Assembly: GCA_949840465.1 (NCBI GenBank)
Contig: CATKXE010000004.1
Location: 1-64,000 of the forward strand
Reading direction: 5' to 3'
Length of the DNA: 64,000 bases
From: an uncultured Lachnospiraceae bacterium
Lineage (GTDB): Bacteria; Bacillota; Clostridia; Lachnospirales; Lachnospiraceae
Made by a program: the position numbers and the translations under genes. Below, piece by piece: positions 56,225 to 64,000 of the stretch. The notes below the pieces were generated by a model, which was not told the DNA's origin, did not search any database, and worked only from the letters and a program-made list of their open reading frames with translations. Within the stretch, counting starts at the first letter, position 1. Each line of letters begins with the position of its first letter.

Positions 56225-56905
56225 TTACCGGAATTCTTTGATCCCCTCTATGGCGTATGCCCTGACCGGACAGGAATCCAGCCCCATGATCGGCAGGGGC
56301 GAATAGGACATAAAAAAGATTTCCTGCTCCAGTTGTTCCAGATTTTTCAACACCTCCAGAAATACAATATTTTTTGCCATGCAGACGTCATGGAAGGGCT
56401 TTACATCTTCATTCCTGTTTTCAATCGACACACCGTCGCCAAACCCTACGCACTTGATCTTGTGTTCCACCATCCACTCCGCTGTTTCCCCATTTACAAA
56501 AAGCCGCCTGTCCTTCTTTGTATTCGTATCCGGCGTAAACGGGGGCAGCTTATAGGCTGAGTCCAAAATCAAGATATCCCCTTCCTTCACCTTCCCCTCA
56601 CATGCCTTGTCCAAAAGCCCCGCCGTGATATAGCTGTTGGGTTCCGCTTCCAGAGTCAGGTAGACCGCCCGTCCCATAAAACAGTCCAGGGGAAGTTCCG
56701 CCGCAGACGGCCAGTTGTCGTCATGGTGATATGGGCACTCTACATGCGTCCCCAGATGGCTGGTCAAATCCATGATCGTATGGAAATCCGGAATCGGGCC
56801 GCCGGTATTAAAGCGGAACAAATGGCATCTTCTCGTTTCTGTTGCCGGATCCAGCGGTTTTGTAAGATCCACAACCCTTAAATCCCCTAGTTTAAATACA
56901 CACAT
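56225..56905 (-). CDS. Cyclase family protein (kynurenine formamidase-like)
   Basis: 226 aa; RVVDLTKPLDP; SHLGTHVECPYHHDDNWPSAAELPLDCFMGRAVYL. Confidence 0.87.
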   Translation of the reverse strand: MCVFKLGDLRVVDLTKPLDPATETRRCHLFRFNTGGPIPDFHTIMDLTSHLGTHVECPYHHDDNWPSAAELPLDCFMGRAVYLTLEAEPNSYITAGLLDKACEGKVKEGDILILDSAYKLPPFTPDTNTKKDRRLFVNGETAEWMVEHKIKCVGFGDGVSIENRNEDVKPFHDVCMAKNIVFLEVLKNLEQLEQEIFFMSYSPLPIMGLDSCPVRAYAIEGIKEFR

Positions 56906-56948
56906 CGCTTATTCCCTTCCTCTCCTTGTAGTTGAATCGCCCTGTCCT

Positions 56949-57875
56949 TCACTGCGCTTCATACATCAACGCTTTATCCTCCAGGGCATGTACCAATTCC
57001 ATAACAAATTCATGGGCAGGCACCGGAACTTTCAAACGCTTTGCTTCTGTTATAACCGTTCCGTTTATCGTATCTATCTCGGTGCGGGTGCCGTTATGCA
57101 GATCCGCATAAATGGATGTATAACCATTATGTGCATTCTCGACTAAAGTACGCACATCTCTTATCACTTCTTCCTCATCAAATTCCATTCCGTCCGCATC
57201 CGCCACAGCCACGGCTTCCCTGATCAGACGCTCCACCAGCCGCCATGCATGTATGCTGTCTTTCAGGAAATCCAGATCCGTCTGCAGAATCCCCGTCATA
57301 ACACTGGCGGAAACATTGATAAACAGCTTCTTCCAGATGGATTTCCTCACGCTGTCCGACACATCCGTCTCAAATCCACACAGGGAAAAGTTATCCGCGA
57401 TGTTTTGGATCCTGTCACTTTTTCCGTCCAGAAGCCCGATGCTGCTGCTCCCCCCGCCCCCGTGATTGATATGCCCCACGTCAATGATGGAGCTGTTGTG
57501 TTTCGTTGTGCCGATAATCACATGGCTTCTATCTGCAAATTTTAAAATTGTGCGCTCATGACCCGCTCCGTTCTGTAATGTCATAACATATGTATTCGCT
57601 CCGATCAGGCGCCTGTTTCTCTCAAGGGCGCTTACGGAATACATTGCTTTCACAAAAACAATCACCAGATCCATCTCCCCCAGCCCGTCCGTATCAGACA
57701 CTGCCGTTGGGTAAAATACCTTTTCGCCCTCCGGCTCCCGTATCCTGATACCGTCCCGATTAATCTTATCTACTTTTTTCTGGTCGATCTCCACAAGCCA
57801 GACATCATTATGTAAAGACAAATATCCGCCAAACAAAGAGCCCATGGCGCCTGCGCCGAGTATCGTAATTTTCAT
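56949..57875 (-). CDS. Ketopantoate reductase family (ApbA/PanE-like)
   Basis: 308 aa; MKITILGAGAMGSLFGGYLS; VMTLQNGAGHERTIL; C-terminal 6PGDH-like domain. Confidence 0.9.
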   Translation of the reverse strand: MKITILGAGAMGSLFGGYLSLHNDVWLVEIDQKKVDKINRDGIRIREPEGEKVFYPTAVSDTDGLGEMDLVIVFVKAMYSVSALERNRRLIGANTYVMTLQNGAGHERTILKFADRSHVIIGTTKHNSSIIDVGHINHGGGGSSSIGLLDGKSDRIQNIADNFSLCGFETDVSDSVRKSIWKKLFINVSASVMTGILQTDLDFLKDSIHAWRLVERLIREAVAVADADGMEFDEEEVIRDVRTLVENAHNGYTSIYADLHNGTRTEIDTINGTVITEAKRLKVPVPAHEFVMELVHALEDKALMYEAQ

Positions 57876-57890
57876 CCCGCTCTCTCCTTC

Positions 57891-57926
57891 TTTGATATCG
57901 ATTGCAACTTTGGTATCGATTGCAAT
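57891..57926 (-). promoter_or_regulatory. Tandem LacI-type operators
   Basis: TTTGATATCGATTGCAAC and TTTGGTATCGATTGCAAT, adjacent 18-bp units with imperfect dyad TTG..ATCGAT..CAA. Confidence 0.75.
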
Positions 57927-57929
57927 ATC

Positions 57930-57958
57930 ATATTATCATTTTTTGGAGAACGCGTCAA
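57930..57958 (-). promoter_or_regulatory. Sigma-A promoter of the SnoaL/Opp operon
   Basis: Minus TTGACG-N17-TAATAT, immediately upstream of the tandem operators. Confidence 0.75.
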
Positions 57959-58094
57959 TATTTTTTATATAATTTGTTTATTTTTCCAGTTTTAGACTTC
58001 ATATTTTGTGCATTCTGACATAGCTATTTCTACTTTGTTCTAAAACTATGGTCTTTTTTATGAAATCCATTGCCATCCAGGGGAATCTTTCCCC

Positions 58095-58140
58095 AAAAAA
58101 GGACAGCCCCGGCAGAGAACCCTGCGCAGGCTGTCCTTTT
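58095..58140 (-). terminator. Terminator of the LacI gene
   Basis: AAAAGGACAGCC...GGCTGTCCTTTTTT on minus strand, 12-bp stem. Confidence 0.85.
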
Positions 58141-58259
58141 CCATTCCTGCCTCCATGCCGCCATGGCATAGAGAATCTAAAAAGCTGTTTCTGTACTTTT
58201 CTTTCACATTTATTCCCGCGAAGCAACGCGCCAGGCGCCCGGCTTCCATATCCTGACGG

Positions 58260-59246
58260 CTATGTAGTCTCCCTCTCCACGATCGCGGAAAAAACCATCA
58301 CCTTTTTTGTGGCCTTCCCTCCACCCAGCAGATCTACTAAAAAACGAGCCGCCATCATACTTAATTCCAACAGTTTATTATCTAAAGAAGTGATTTTGGG
58401 TGTGCTGAATTCTGCATAAACCGAATTATCTATACCTGTATATGCAATCTGATCCGGCACATGATATCCCATATCGAGAAGAGCCCTCCCCCCGCCGGAA
58501 GCCAGAAGATCCACGCTGTATATGATCCCGTCGATCTCCGGATGCTCCCTCAGCAGTTTTTTCGTTACCTCATAAGCCCCTTCCAATGTCGTCTCCGCAT
58601 CATAGACTACCGCCTTTTCTTTAACGCCCTGTCTTTCTAATCCCTCTTCAAACCCTTTTATTTTTAACAGGTTACTGGGAGTATAACAATTATTCACAAA
58701 TGCCAGACGGGTATGGCCTTTTGAAAACAGCAGATCCACCAGCGTGGAAACCCCTGCGCACTCATCCGCCAGAACCCCGTACACATTAGGAAGCTCCAGA
58801 TATCCATTGACGATCACGATCGGGATCTCCGACATAAACTGGGAGACCGCCTCCTCCACTTCCTTTGTCTGGAATGTGGAGCCTATCATCACAACCCCTT
58901 CTACACGTCGCTTACTCAACACTTGTATGTATTCTGTCTTTTCCGCGGAGCCTGAACCCGTATTAAAAATAATACAGCAATATCCCAACTTAGCAAACTC
59001 CTTTTCCACCGTATATGCCCCGTCCGTATAGTGGACGTTCCGGATATCCGCAACCAGGATCCCGATCATATGATTGCTCTGCTTAATTAATCCTCTTGCC
59101 ATCTCATTAGGAGAGTAGTGATATTTTTTCAGCAGCTTCTCTATCTTCTCCTTTGTAGAGGGATGAACCCCCGGCTTGTTATTTACCACTCTGGATACGG
59201 TGCTGGCCGATACGCCGGCCTCCTTTGCAATATCGTAAATTGTCAT
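58260..59246 (-). CDS. LacI family transcriptional regulator
   Basis: MTIYDIAKEAGVSASTVSRVVNNKPGVHPSTKEKIEKLLKKYHYSPNEMARGL; start at 59246 behind GGAGGG. Confidence 0.95.
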   Translation of the reverse strand: MTIYDIAKEAGVSASTVSRVVNNKPGVHPSTKEKIEKLLKKYHYSPNEMARGLIKQSNHMIGILVADIRNVHYTDGAYTVEKEFAKLGYCCIIFNTGSGSAEKTEYIQVLSKRRVEGVVMIGSTFQTKEVEEAVSQFMSEIPIVIVNGYLELPNVYGVLADECAGVSTLVDLLFSKGHTRLAFVNNCYTPSNLLKIKGFEEGLERQGVKEKAVVYDAETTLEGAYEVTKKLLREHPEIDGIIYSVDLLASGGGRALLDMGYHVPDQIAYTGIDNSVYAEFSTPKITSLDNKLLELSMMAARFLVDLLGGGKATKKVMVFSAIVERETT

Positions 59247-59573
59247 ACTCTCTTCCCTCCGCAAGTTTCTATTTGGGCGCGCTTACAATGTACAGCAAGG
59301 CCGGCCGCAAATTGTAACGCATCCATCCCCGTGAATAGTAACTTCTATTTTCAATTATTCACAGATTTCCCCTCCTTGTCAACAGAAATCCTTATAATTC
59401 TACCTTTGAAAAAATCGGCGGCTCATGATATAATGCCGATGACACAGTAAAGCCAAATTTACAGTTTACTTATTATTGGAGGTTTTCCACAGGAAAGACG
59501 TTTTTCTTCTCTGATTACTATTAAAAGAAAAACATCGCATGAACTCATGAATATCAACGAAAGGAATCTTAAG

Positions 59574-60986
59574 ATGAGGAATGAAAAAATCAGCTGGGGA
59601 AGTTTTTTCAAAATAGTGCTTACCATTGCATTGCCCATCGCTTTCCAGAATTTTCTGTCTACCACGGCAAGCATGGTCGATACCATCATGATTGGAAGCC
59701 AGGGGGAATTATCGGTAGCAGCAGTCGGAATCTGTTCCCAGATTACCTCTTTATTTTTTTCCTGCTATTTCGGATTTGCAAGCGGCGGACTATTGTTTTT
59801 TTCACAATATTGGGGCGCCCGCAATGAGAGGGGCATCAATCAGGCCTTTGGGCTTGCGCTTATCTGTATGCTGGCCGTATCCCTGCTCTTTGGCGGTGCG
59901 GCGGTCGCCAACCCCGCTTTCATATTGGGCATCTATACGGATAAGGCAACTATCATTGCCATCGGCGCGCCCTATATCCGCATTGTAGGCTTTGCCTATC
60001 CTCTGCAGGTGCTTGCCGTGATCATAAGCTTCCTGCTGCGTTCTACAGAGAGGGTAAAACCGCCTCTGATCAGTTCCATCCTGGCGCTGATTACGAATTT
60101 CATCCTGAACTGGATCCTGATCTACGGGCGCTTTGGCATGCCGAAAATGGGGGCGGCAGGCGCGGCAGTGGGTACTTTCGTATCCGGTATCGTAAATGTA
60201 TTTGTACTGCTCCTTTTTCTTTTGAAGGATAAACAGACCGTTGTACTCCGGCTAAAAGACATGTTTTCCTGGAACGACGGTTTTCTTAAGGAATATATGG
60301 GGAAATGTTTCCCTATCATCTTCAACGAATTGTTCTACGGGATCGGGCAGATGCTGATCAATATCGTCATCGGGCATCAATCCGAATCCGCCATCGCTGC
60401 CATGGCTGCGTTCCGTGTCCTGGAGGGCTTTGTATTTGCTTTCTTTGCGGGCCTCGCAGACGCATCCTCTGTGGTGGTCGGGAAGGAAGTCGGATCCGGC
60501 CACCTGATGAGCGGTTATCAGTATATGAAAAAATTCGCCGTACTGTGTCCGGCGATCACTTTCTGCATCTGTTTGATCGGCCTGCTGCTAAACGGGCCTC
60601 TGCTTTCGCTCTTCGGTCTTGGCGCGGAAGCCCTGTTTTTCGGCAAATACATGATTCTCATCTACCTGGCTGCCGGAACCATCCGCACCTGCAACTATAT
60701 TATGAATAGCTGCTACCGCGCCGGAGGGGAAGCGGTATTTGGGACACTGCTTGAGATCATCTGCCTGTTTACCGTAAGCGTCCCGGCAACATGGGCCGCG
60801 GGCATGATATGGCATCTCCCGTTTCTTGCCGTTTTCTCATTCCTGTACACAGACGAATTGATTCGGCTGGCCTTTGAATTGTGGTATACAAAAAGCGGAA
60901 AATGGGTCAAGCCAGTGACCGAAGCCGGGCGGGCCGCGCTTCCGGAATTTAAGGCTGCGCTCAAGATCAAAAAAAGTCCGTCATAA
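59574..60986 (+). CDS. MATE family efflux transporter
   Basis: FKIVLTIALPIAFQNFLSTTASMVDTIMIGSQGELSVAAVG; AAAGGA upstream of MRNEKISWG at 59574. Confidence 0.92.
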   Translation: MRNEKISWGSFFKIVLTIALPIAFQNFLSTTASMVDTIMIGSQGELSVAAVGICSQITSLFFSCYFGFASGGLLFFSQYWGARNERGINQAFGLALICMLAVSLLFGGAAVANPAFILGIYTDKATIIAIGAPYIRIVGFAYPLQVLAVIISFLLRSTERVKPPLISSILALITNFILNWILIYGRFGMPKMGAAGAAVGTFVSGIVNVFVLLLFLLKDKQTVVLRLKDMFSWNDGFLKEYMGKCFPIIFNELFYGIGQMLINIVIGHQSESAIAAMAAFRVLEGFVFAFFAGLADASSVVVGKEVGSGHLMSGYQYMKKFAVLCPAITFCICLIGLLLNGPLLSLFGLGAEALFFGKYMILIYLAAGTIRTCNYIMNSCYRAGGEAVFGTLLEIICLFTVSVPATWAAGMIWHLPFLAVFSFLYTDELIRLAFELWYTKSGKWVKPVTEAGRAALPEFKAALKIKKSPS

Positions 60987-61060
60987 CCGGACTTCTATAA
61001 TCAATCCTCAGGCGGCCGGCGGCGGAATTGAATCCCTCAGAGGTTGACAGGAATATCCGG

Positions 61061-61420
61061 CTACTCTTTTTCCGGATATTCCTTATCCTTCCAATACCAC
61101 CACTTTAATTTCTCTGCTTCATGCTGTTCATGCTCCGCAAAATACACCGCGCAGCGGTAGACATACAATACACATTTATCATCCTGAAACCCCTTTTTCA
61201 GGCAGTCCAGATGATACAGATCTTCGGGTTTCTTTCCTTTTAAATCGTCAATACAGTGGATTCCGATATTCTGCAGATGTTTCTGCATATTTGCACCCAC
61301 GCCCGGTATCTTCTGCAGATCGCCGGCAGTGCCTTTTGGCGGTTCTTTTTCTTTTTTACAAATAAAATCCTCTTCAGATTTTTCTCTTTTTTCATCTTCA
61401 TGCATTTCCCCTGCCCTCAC
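61061..61420 (-). CDS. Helix-hairpin-helix protein, Cdd1-like
   Basis: 119 aa; LQKIPGVGANMQKHLQNIGIHCIDDLKGKKPEDLYHLDCLKKGFQDDKCVLYVYRCAVYFAEHEQHEAEKLKWWYWKD. Confidence 0.85.
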   Translation of the reverse strand: MRAGEMHEDEKREKSEEDFICKKEKEPPKGTAGDLQKIPGVGANMQKHLQNIGIHCIDDLKGKKPEDLYHLDCLKKGFQDDKCVLYVYRCAVYFAEHEQHEAEKLKWWYWKDKEYPEKE

Positions 61421-62174
61421 TTTCAGGTTCTTCCAGAAATTTCAAGACTCTTTCATTAAACGCTGCCGCCATCTTATTTGCAATAAAATGATCCCCCTTC
61501 AGAATTGCCAGTTCTGAATCAGGAATCTCCAATGCAATGAGCCTCGTGTGTTTCTCCTTTATCATATCCCTTGTCCCTGCAATGACCAAAGTCCTTGCCT
61601 GAATACCGGACAATTCCTCCACGGACACATTCGGTTCATGAACCATCAGTCCCAGAAGTTCCATATTCCGTTTTGCCCCGTCGCTTTTACCCGAAAACAT
61701 CCTTGCTATCCGGTACCCCAGTTCTATGGGAATCTGTATAGAGCGTTTTACCCCTTGTGCATTCAAATTGGCCCCATTCAGAATCAGTTTATCCACCCGT
61801 TCAGGATACTTGACTGCAAATACCAGCGCAATATTCCCACCGTCCGAAAAGCCCAGCAAATGTGCCTTAGCGATCCCATGCCCATCCATAAAACCAAGCA
61901 GATCCTCAGCAAACTGCCTGATCGTAAACGGTTTTTCTCCCCGGGGTGTTTTTCCATGCCCCCTTGTATCCATTGCATACACATGATAGCGCCGGGAAAA
62001 TTCCTCGATTTGACTCTGAAAATAACCGCTGTCTTCCCCATTTCCATGGAGCAGAATAATCGGTGCTCCCTGTCCCTTTTCCATATAAAAATGCCTGATG
62101 TCCACTTCTCTTCTCCCTCTGTACGGTATACGCCGCACTTTTTCAAAATCCCCCGCCGAAACTTTATAACCCAT
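61398..62174 (-). CDS. Alpha/beta fold hydrolase
   Basis: IILLHGNGEDSGYFQSQIEEFSRRYHVYAMDTRGHGKT; AHLLGFSDGGNIAL; start MGYKVS at 62174 behind AGGAGG. Confidence 0.9.
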   Translation of the reverse strand: MGYKVSAGDFEKVRRIPYRGRREVDIRHFYMEKGQGAPIILLHGNGEDSGYFQSQIEEFSRRYHVYAMDTRGHGKTPRGEKPFTIRQFAEDLLGFMDGHGIAKAHLLGFSDGGNIALVFAVKYPERVDKLILNGANLNAQGVKRSIQIPIELGYRIARMFSGKSDGAKRNMELLGLMVHEPNVSVEELSGIQARTLVIAGTRDMIKEKHTRLIALEIPDSELAILKGDHFIANKMAAAFNERVLKFLEEPESEGRGNA

Positions 62175-62306
62175 CGGAATATTTCCTCCTACTATTAGCA
62201 CATCCATACTGTAATGTCAATAGTTACAATATCTTTTTAATGATGCAATGTTGAGGCAATTATCAATTATAGTTGAAAAATATTGGTAAAATTTTAAAAA
62301 ATTTTA

Positions 62307-62335
62307 TTGTAGAAATATATGGGATATGGTAATAT
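62307..62335 (+). promoter_or_regulatory. Candidate sigma-A promoter for the flagellin transcript
   Basis: TTGTAG-N17-TAATAT. Confidence 0.5.
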
Positions 62336-62364
62336 CTTGATGTGGCGATAGACTCTGAGGTACA

Positions 62365-62418
62365 GGTAATAGATTCCTGTAAGGGGATCTATTGCCTTTT
62401 TTCATGAAAAAAAGGCAA
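62365..62418 (+). promoter_or_regulatory. Mutually exclusive terminator/anti-terminator-like hairpins in flagellin leader
   Basis: Hairpin 1 GGTAATAGATTCCT-GTAA-GGGGATCTATTGCC then TTTTTT (62365-62402); hairpin 2 TTGCCTTTTTT-CATGA-AAAAAAGGCAA (62392-62418) shares TTGCC and the T-tract. Confidence 0.7.
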
Positions 62419-62509
62419 ATGTTACATATGTAAGGATCATTTCATCTACAGTATTTTCGTGCGGTTTTTACAAAAATCAAAAAAAGCAGAAAGGAAGGTT
62501 TCAATCAAA

Positions 62510-64000
62510 ATGATAATTCAAACCAACATACCGGCTTTGTATGCACTGCGTGAAAAGAAGAATACTGACAGTGCAATTGCAAAGAACTTACAGAAGCTGT
62601 CCTCAGGCCTCCGGATCCAGCAGGCAGCGGATGACGCGGCAGGCCTTGCCATATCGGAAAAGATGCGCGCCCAGATTACCGAGCTTGAACGCTGCGAACT
62701 CAATGTTTCCGAGGGAATCGACATTACGCAGACTGCGGACGGCGCGCTGGATGAGGTCGGAGGGATGCTGCGCCGTGCCAGAGAACTCTGCCTGCAGGCA
62801 AGCAACGGCACCTACAGCGACCAGGAACGTCTCTACATGAGCGAGGAGATCAACCAGATCTTTAGCGAGATCGACCGGATCACGTCAACCAGCCGGTACA
62901 ATACCATTCCGCTCTTCCGCAGCGCCCCCAATGACTCCGACGATCCTGTTTATCTCTACGTGGAAGAGTTCGGCAAAGTTCCGGATCAGCAATTATGGGG
63001 CGAGATGGATTTTGTGAAAAGCGAAGACTTTGCCCCGCCCGCCGAGGCCAGACCCGCCACTGCCACATTCCAGCTTTCAGATAACGTGGTAATGAACTAT
63101 GCGGATTTGCTGGACAAAAAATCGCTTATGATCGGCAGCTATACCTATACTTTTCGGAAAGACGCCGACCGGAACAACACTTCCTCAAATCCGCGTATCG
63201 TTTCCATCAAAAATATCCAGACGGTCAAGGAAGCCATGGAACAGCTTGCCAAATTTCCCGATATCGACAAAGTAGACGTAGATGAAACCGCTAAAACGGT
63301 AACCCTGACGGCGAGCCTGGATAACTACACTTATCCGGTTGAGGCAAACGGAACCATTTCCCATTATACCGCGCCAAACGGAACCGGAGAATACAAAAAC
63401 AACTTAATATTGAAAAATCCGGAGGGAAAGGAAACGATCGGACAAGTGGACGGCAGCGGCGTCACAAACAACCAGCCGGTATATGGAACGGACCTGTCCT
63501 TTTCCTTCGATCTGTCCCGTATCAAAGAGCCGATTGACGTTGCAAATCTGAGAAGGAATTCACTGAAAATCCACATAGACGGATTAAGTCCGTCCGAGAT
63601 CACGATCCCTTACAGCAGCATTTTTGGCGCCTCCCCAGGTACGATTACCAAAGACGCGTTTGCCAACGCTGTTATAAACAAGCTTAAGAACACGAGCCCC
63701 CTCAACGGCAGCAATACGAAGATAGAGTATACGGCTCCCAATCTGGTGATCCACACCAGCCTTCCCGCCTCTGCTTCTTCCGGTACACAGCATAGCGCGT
63801 ATATCTCGGAATTAACCGCGCCAAAGCGGGAGGATACTTCCAAGCCGAAATGGACGACGAACCGGCTTGATTTCACCACGAGTACCACTCCTCCCTCTGC
63901 GGAGGTAGGCGGTACATACACCGTACAGATACCCGATGCAAGTTCTTTCCAGGTGCCGTTCTCCTTCAAGCTGGGCTCCTATACGCACATTTTCTATAAC
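62510..64000 (+). CDS. Flagellin with a long variable central region, partial, runs off right edge
   Basis: MIIQTNIPALYALREKKNTDSAIAKNLQKLSSGLRIQQAADDAAGLAISEKMRAQITELERCELNVSEGIDITQTADGALDEVGGMLRRARELCLQASNGTYSDQER; open for 497 codons; missing from ORF track because it has no in-window stop. Confidence 0.93.
   Translation, partial: MIIQTNIPALYALREKKNTDSAIAKNLQKLSSGLRIQQAADDAAGLAISEKMRAQITELERCELNVSEGIDITQTADGALDEVGGMLRRARELCLQASNGTYSDQERLYMSEEINQIFSEIDRITSTSRYNTIPLFRSAPNDSDDPVYLYVEEFGKVPDQQLWGEMDFVKSEDFAPPAEARPATATFQLSDNVVMNYADLLDKKSLMIGSYTYTFRKDADRNNTSSNPRIVSIKNIQTVKEAMEQLAKFPDIDKVDVDETAKTVTLTASLDNYTYPVEANGTISHYTAPNGTGEYKNNLILKNPEGKETIGQVDGSGVTNNQPVYGTDLSFSFDLSRIKEPIDVANLRRNSLKIHIDGLSPSEITIPYSSIFGASPGTITKDAFANAVINKLKNTSPLNGSNTKIEYTAPNLVIHTSLPASASSGTQHSAYISELTAPKREDTSKPKWTTNRLDFTTSTTPPSAEVGGTYTVQIPDASSFQVPFSFKLGSYTHIFYN

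Noticed and set aside
62341-62351. Sigma-28 -10-like GGCGATAG upstream of the large flagellin
   Set aside because: No TAAA at 14-16 nt upstream; the TTGTAG-N17-TAATAT pair just upstream fits better. Left unresolved, not claimed.
62510-64000. Flagellinolysin-type metalloprotease insertion in flagellin
   Set aside because: No HExxH motif in the visible part; the rest is outside the window.
1-64000. tRNA, rRNA, IS element or prophage genes
   Set aside because: No cloverleaf, rRNA-like, transposase, integrase or phage structural sequence noticed; a tRNAscan/ISfinder run would be needed to exclude short or decayed ones.

Overview
64 kb bacterial chromosomal window. Gene content and style suggest a Clostridia/Lachnospiraceae-like gut Firmicute (inference). 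No rRNA, tRNA, CRISPR array or transposase could be supported. Main blocks: (1) DUF4367-like membrane protein, murG, ECF sigma factor, HIT protein, an AsnB homolog lacking its N-terminal Cys, and a YitT protein. (2) A divergent flagellin-like gene with a sigma-28-type promoter at 6.7 kb, and a large flagellin running off the right end from 62.5 kb behind an attenuator-like leader. (3) ECF transporter (T, fused A-A, S), DUF62 SAM hydrolase and nucleoside hydrolase. (4) KdpDE-like two-component genes in a 4.5 kb stretch seeded with a short palindromic repeat family, some copies in frame inside proteins. (5) Unsaturated-uronide catabolism (GH3, kduI, TRAP transporter, GH105, KduD-like SDR, AraC). 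(6) ROK-regulated Rbs-type sugar/polyol ABC operon with a duplicated promoter/operator region. (7) LacI-regulated operon with ketopantoate-reductase-like, cyclase, two atypical ICL/PEP-mutase-family proteins, peptide-type SBP, four tandem SnoaL/NTF2-like paralogs and OppBCDF; this is the best candidate for an undescribed pathway. Three further palindromic repeat types lie between genes. All family calls are from reading translations; no database search was run.
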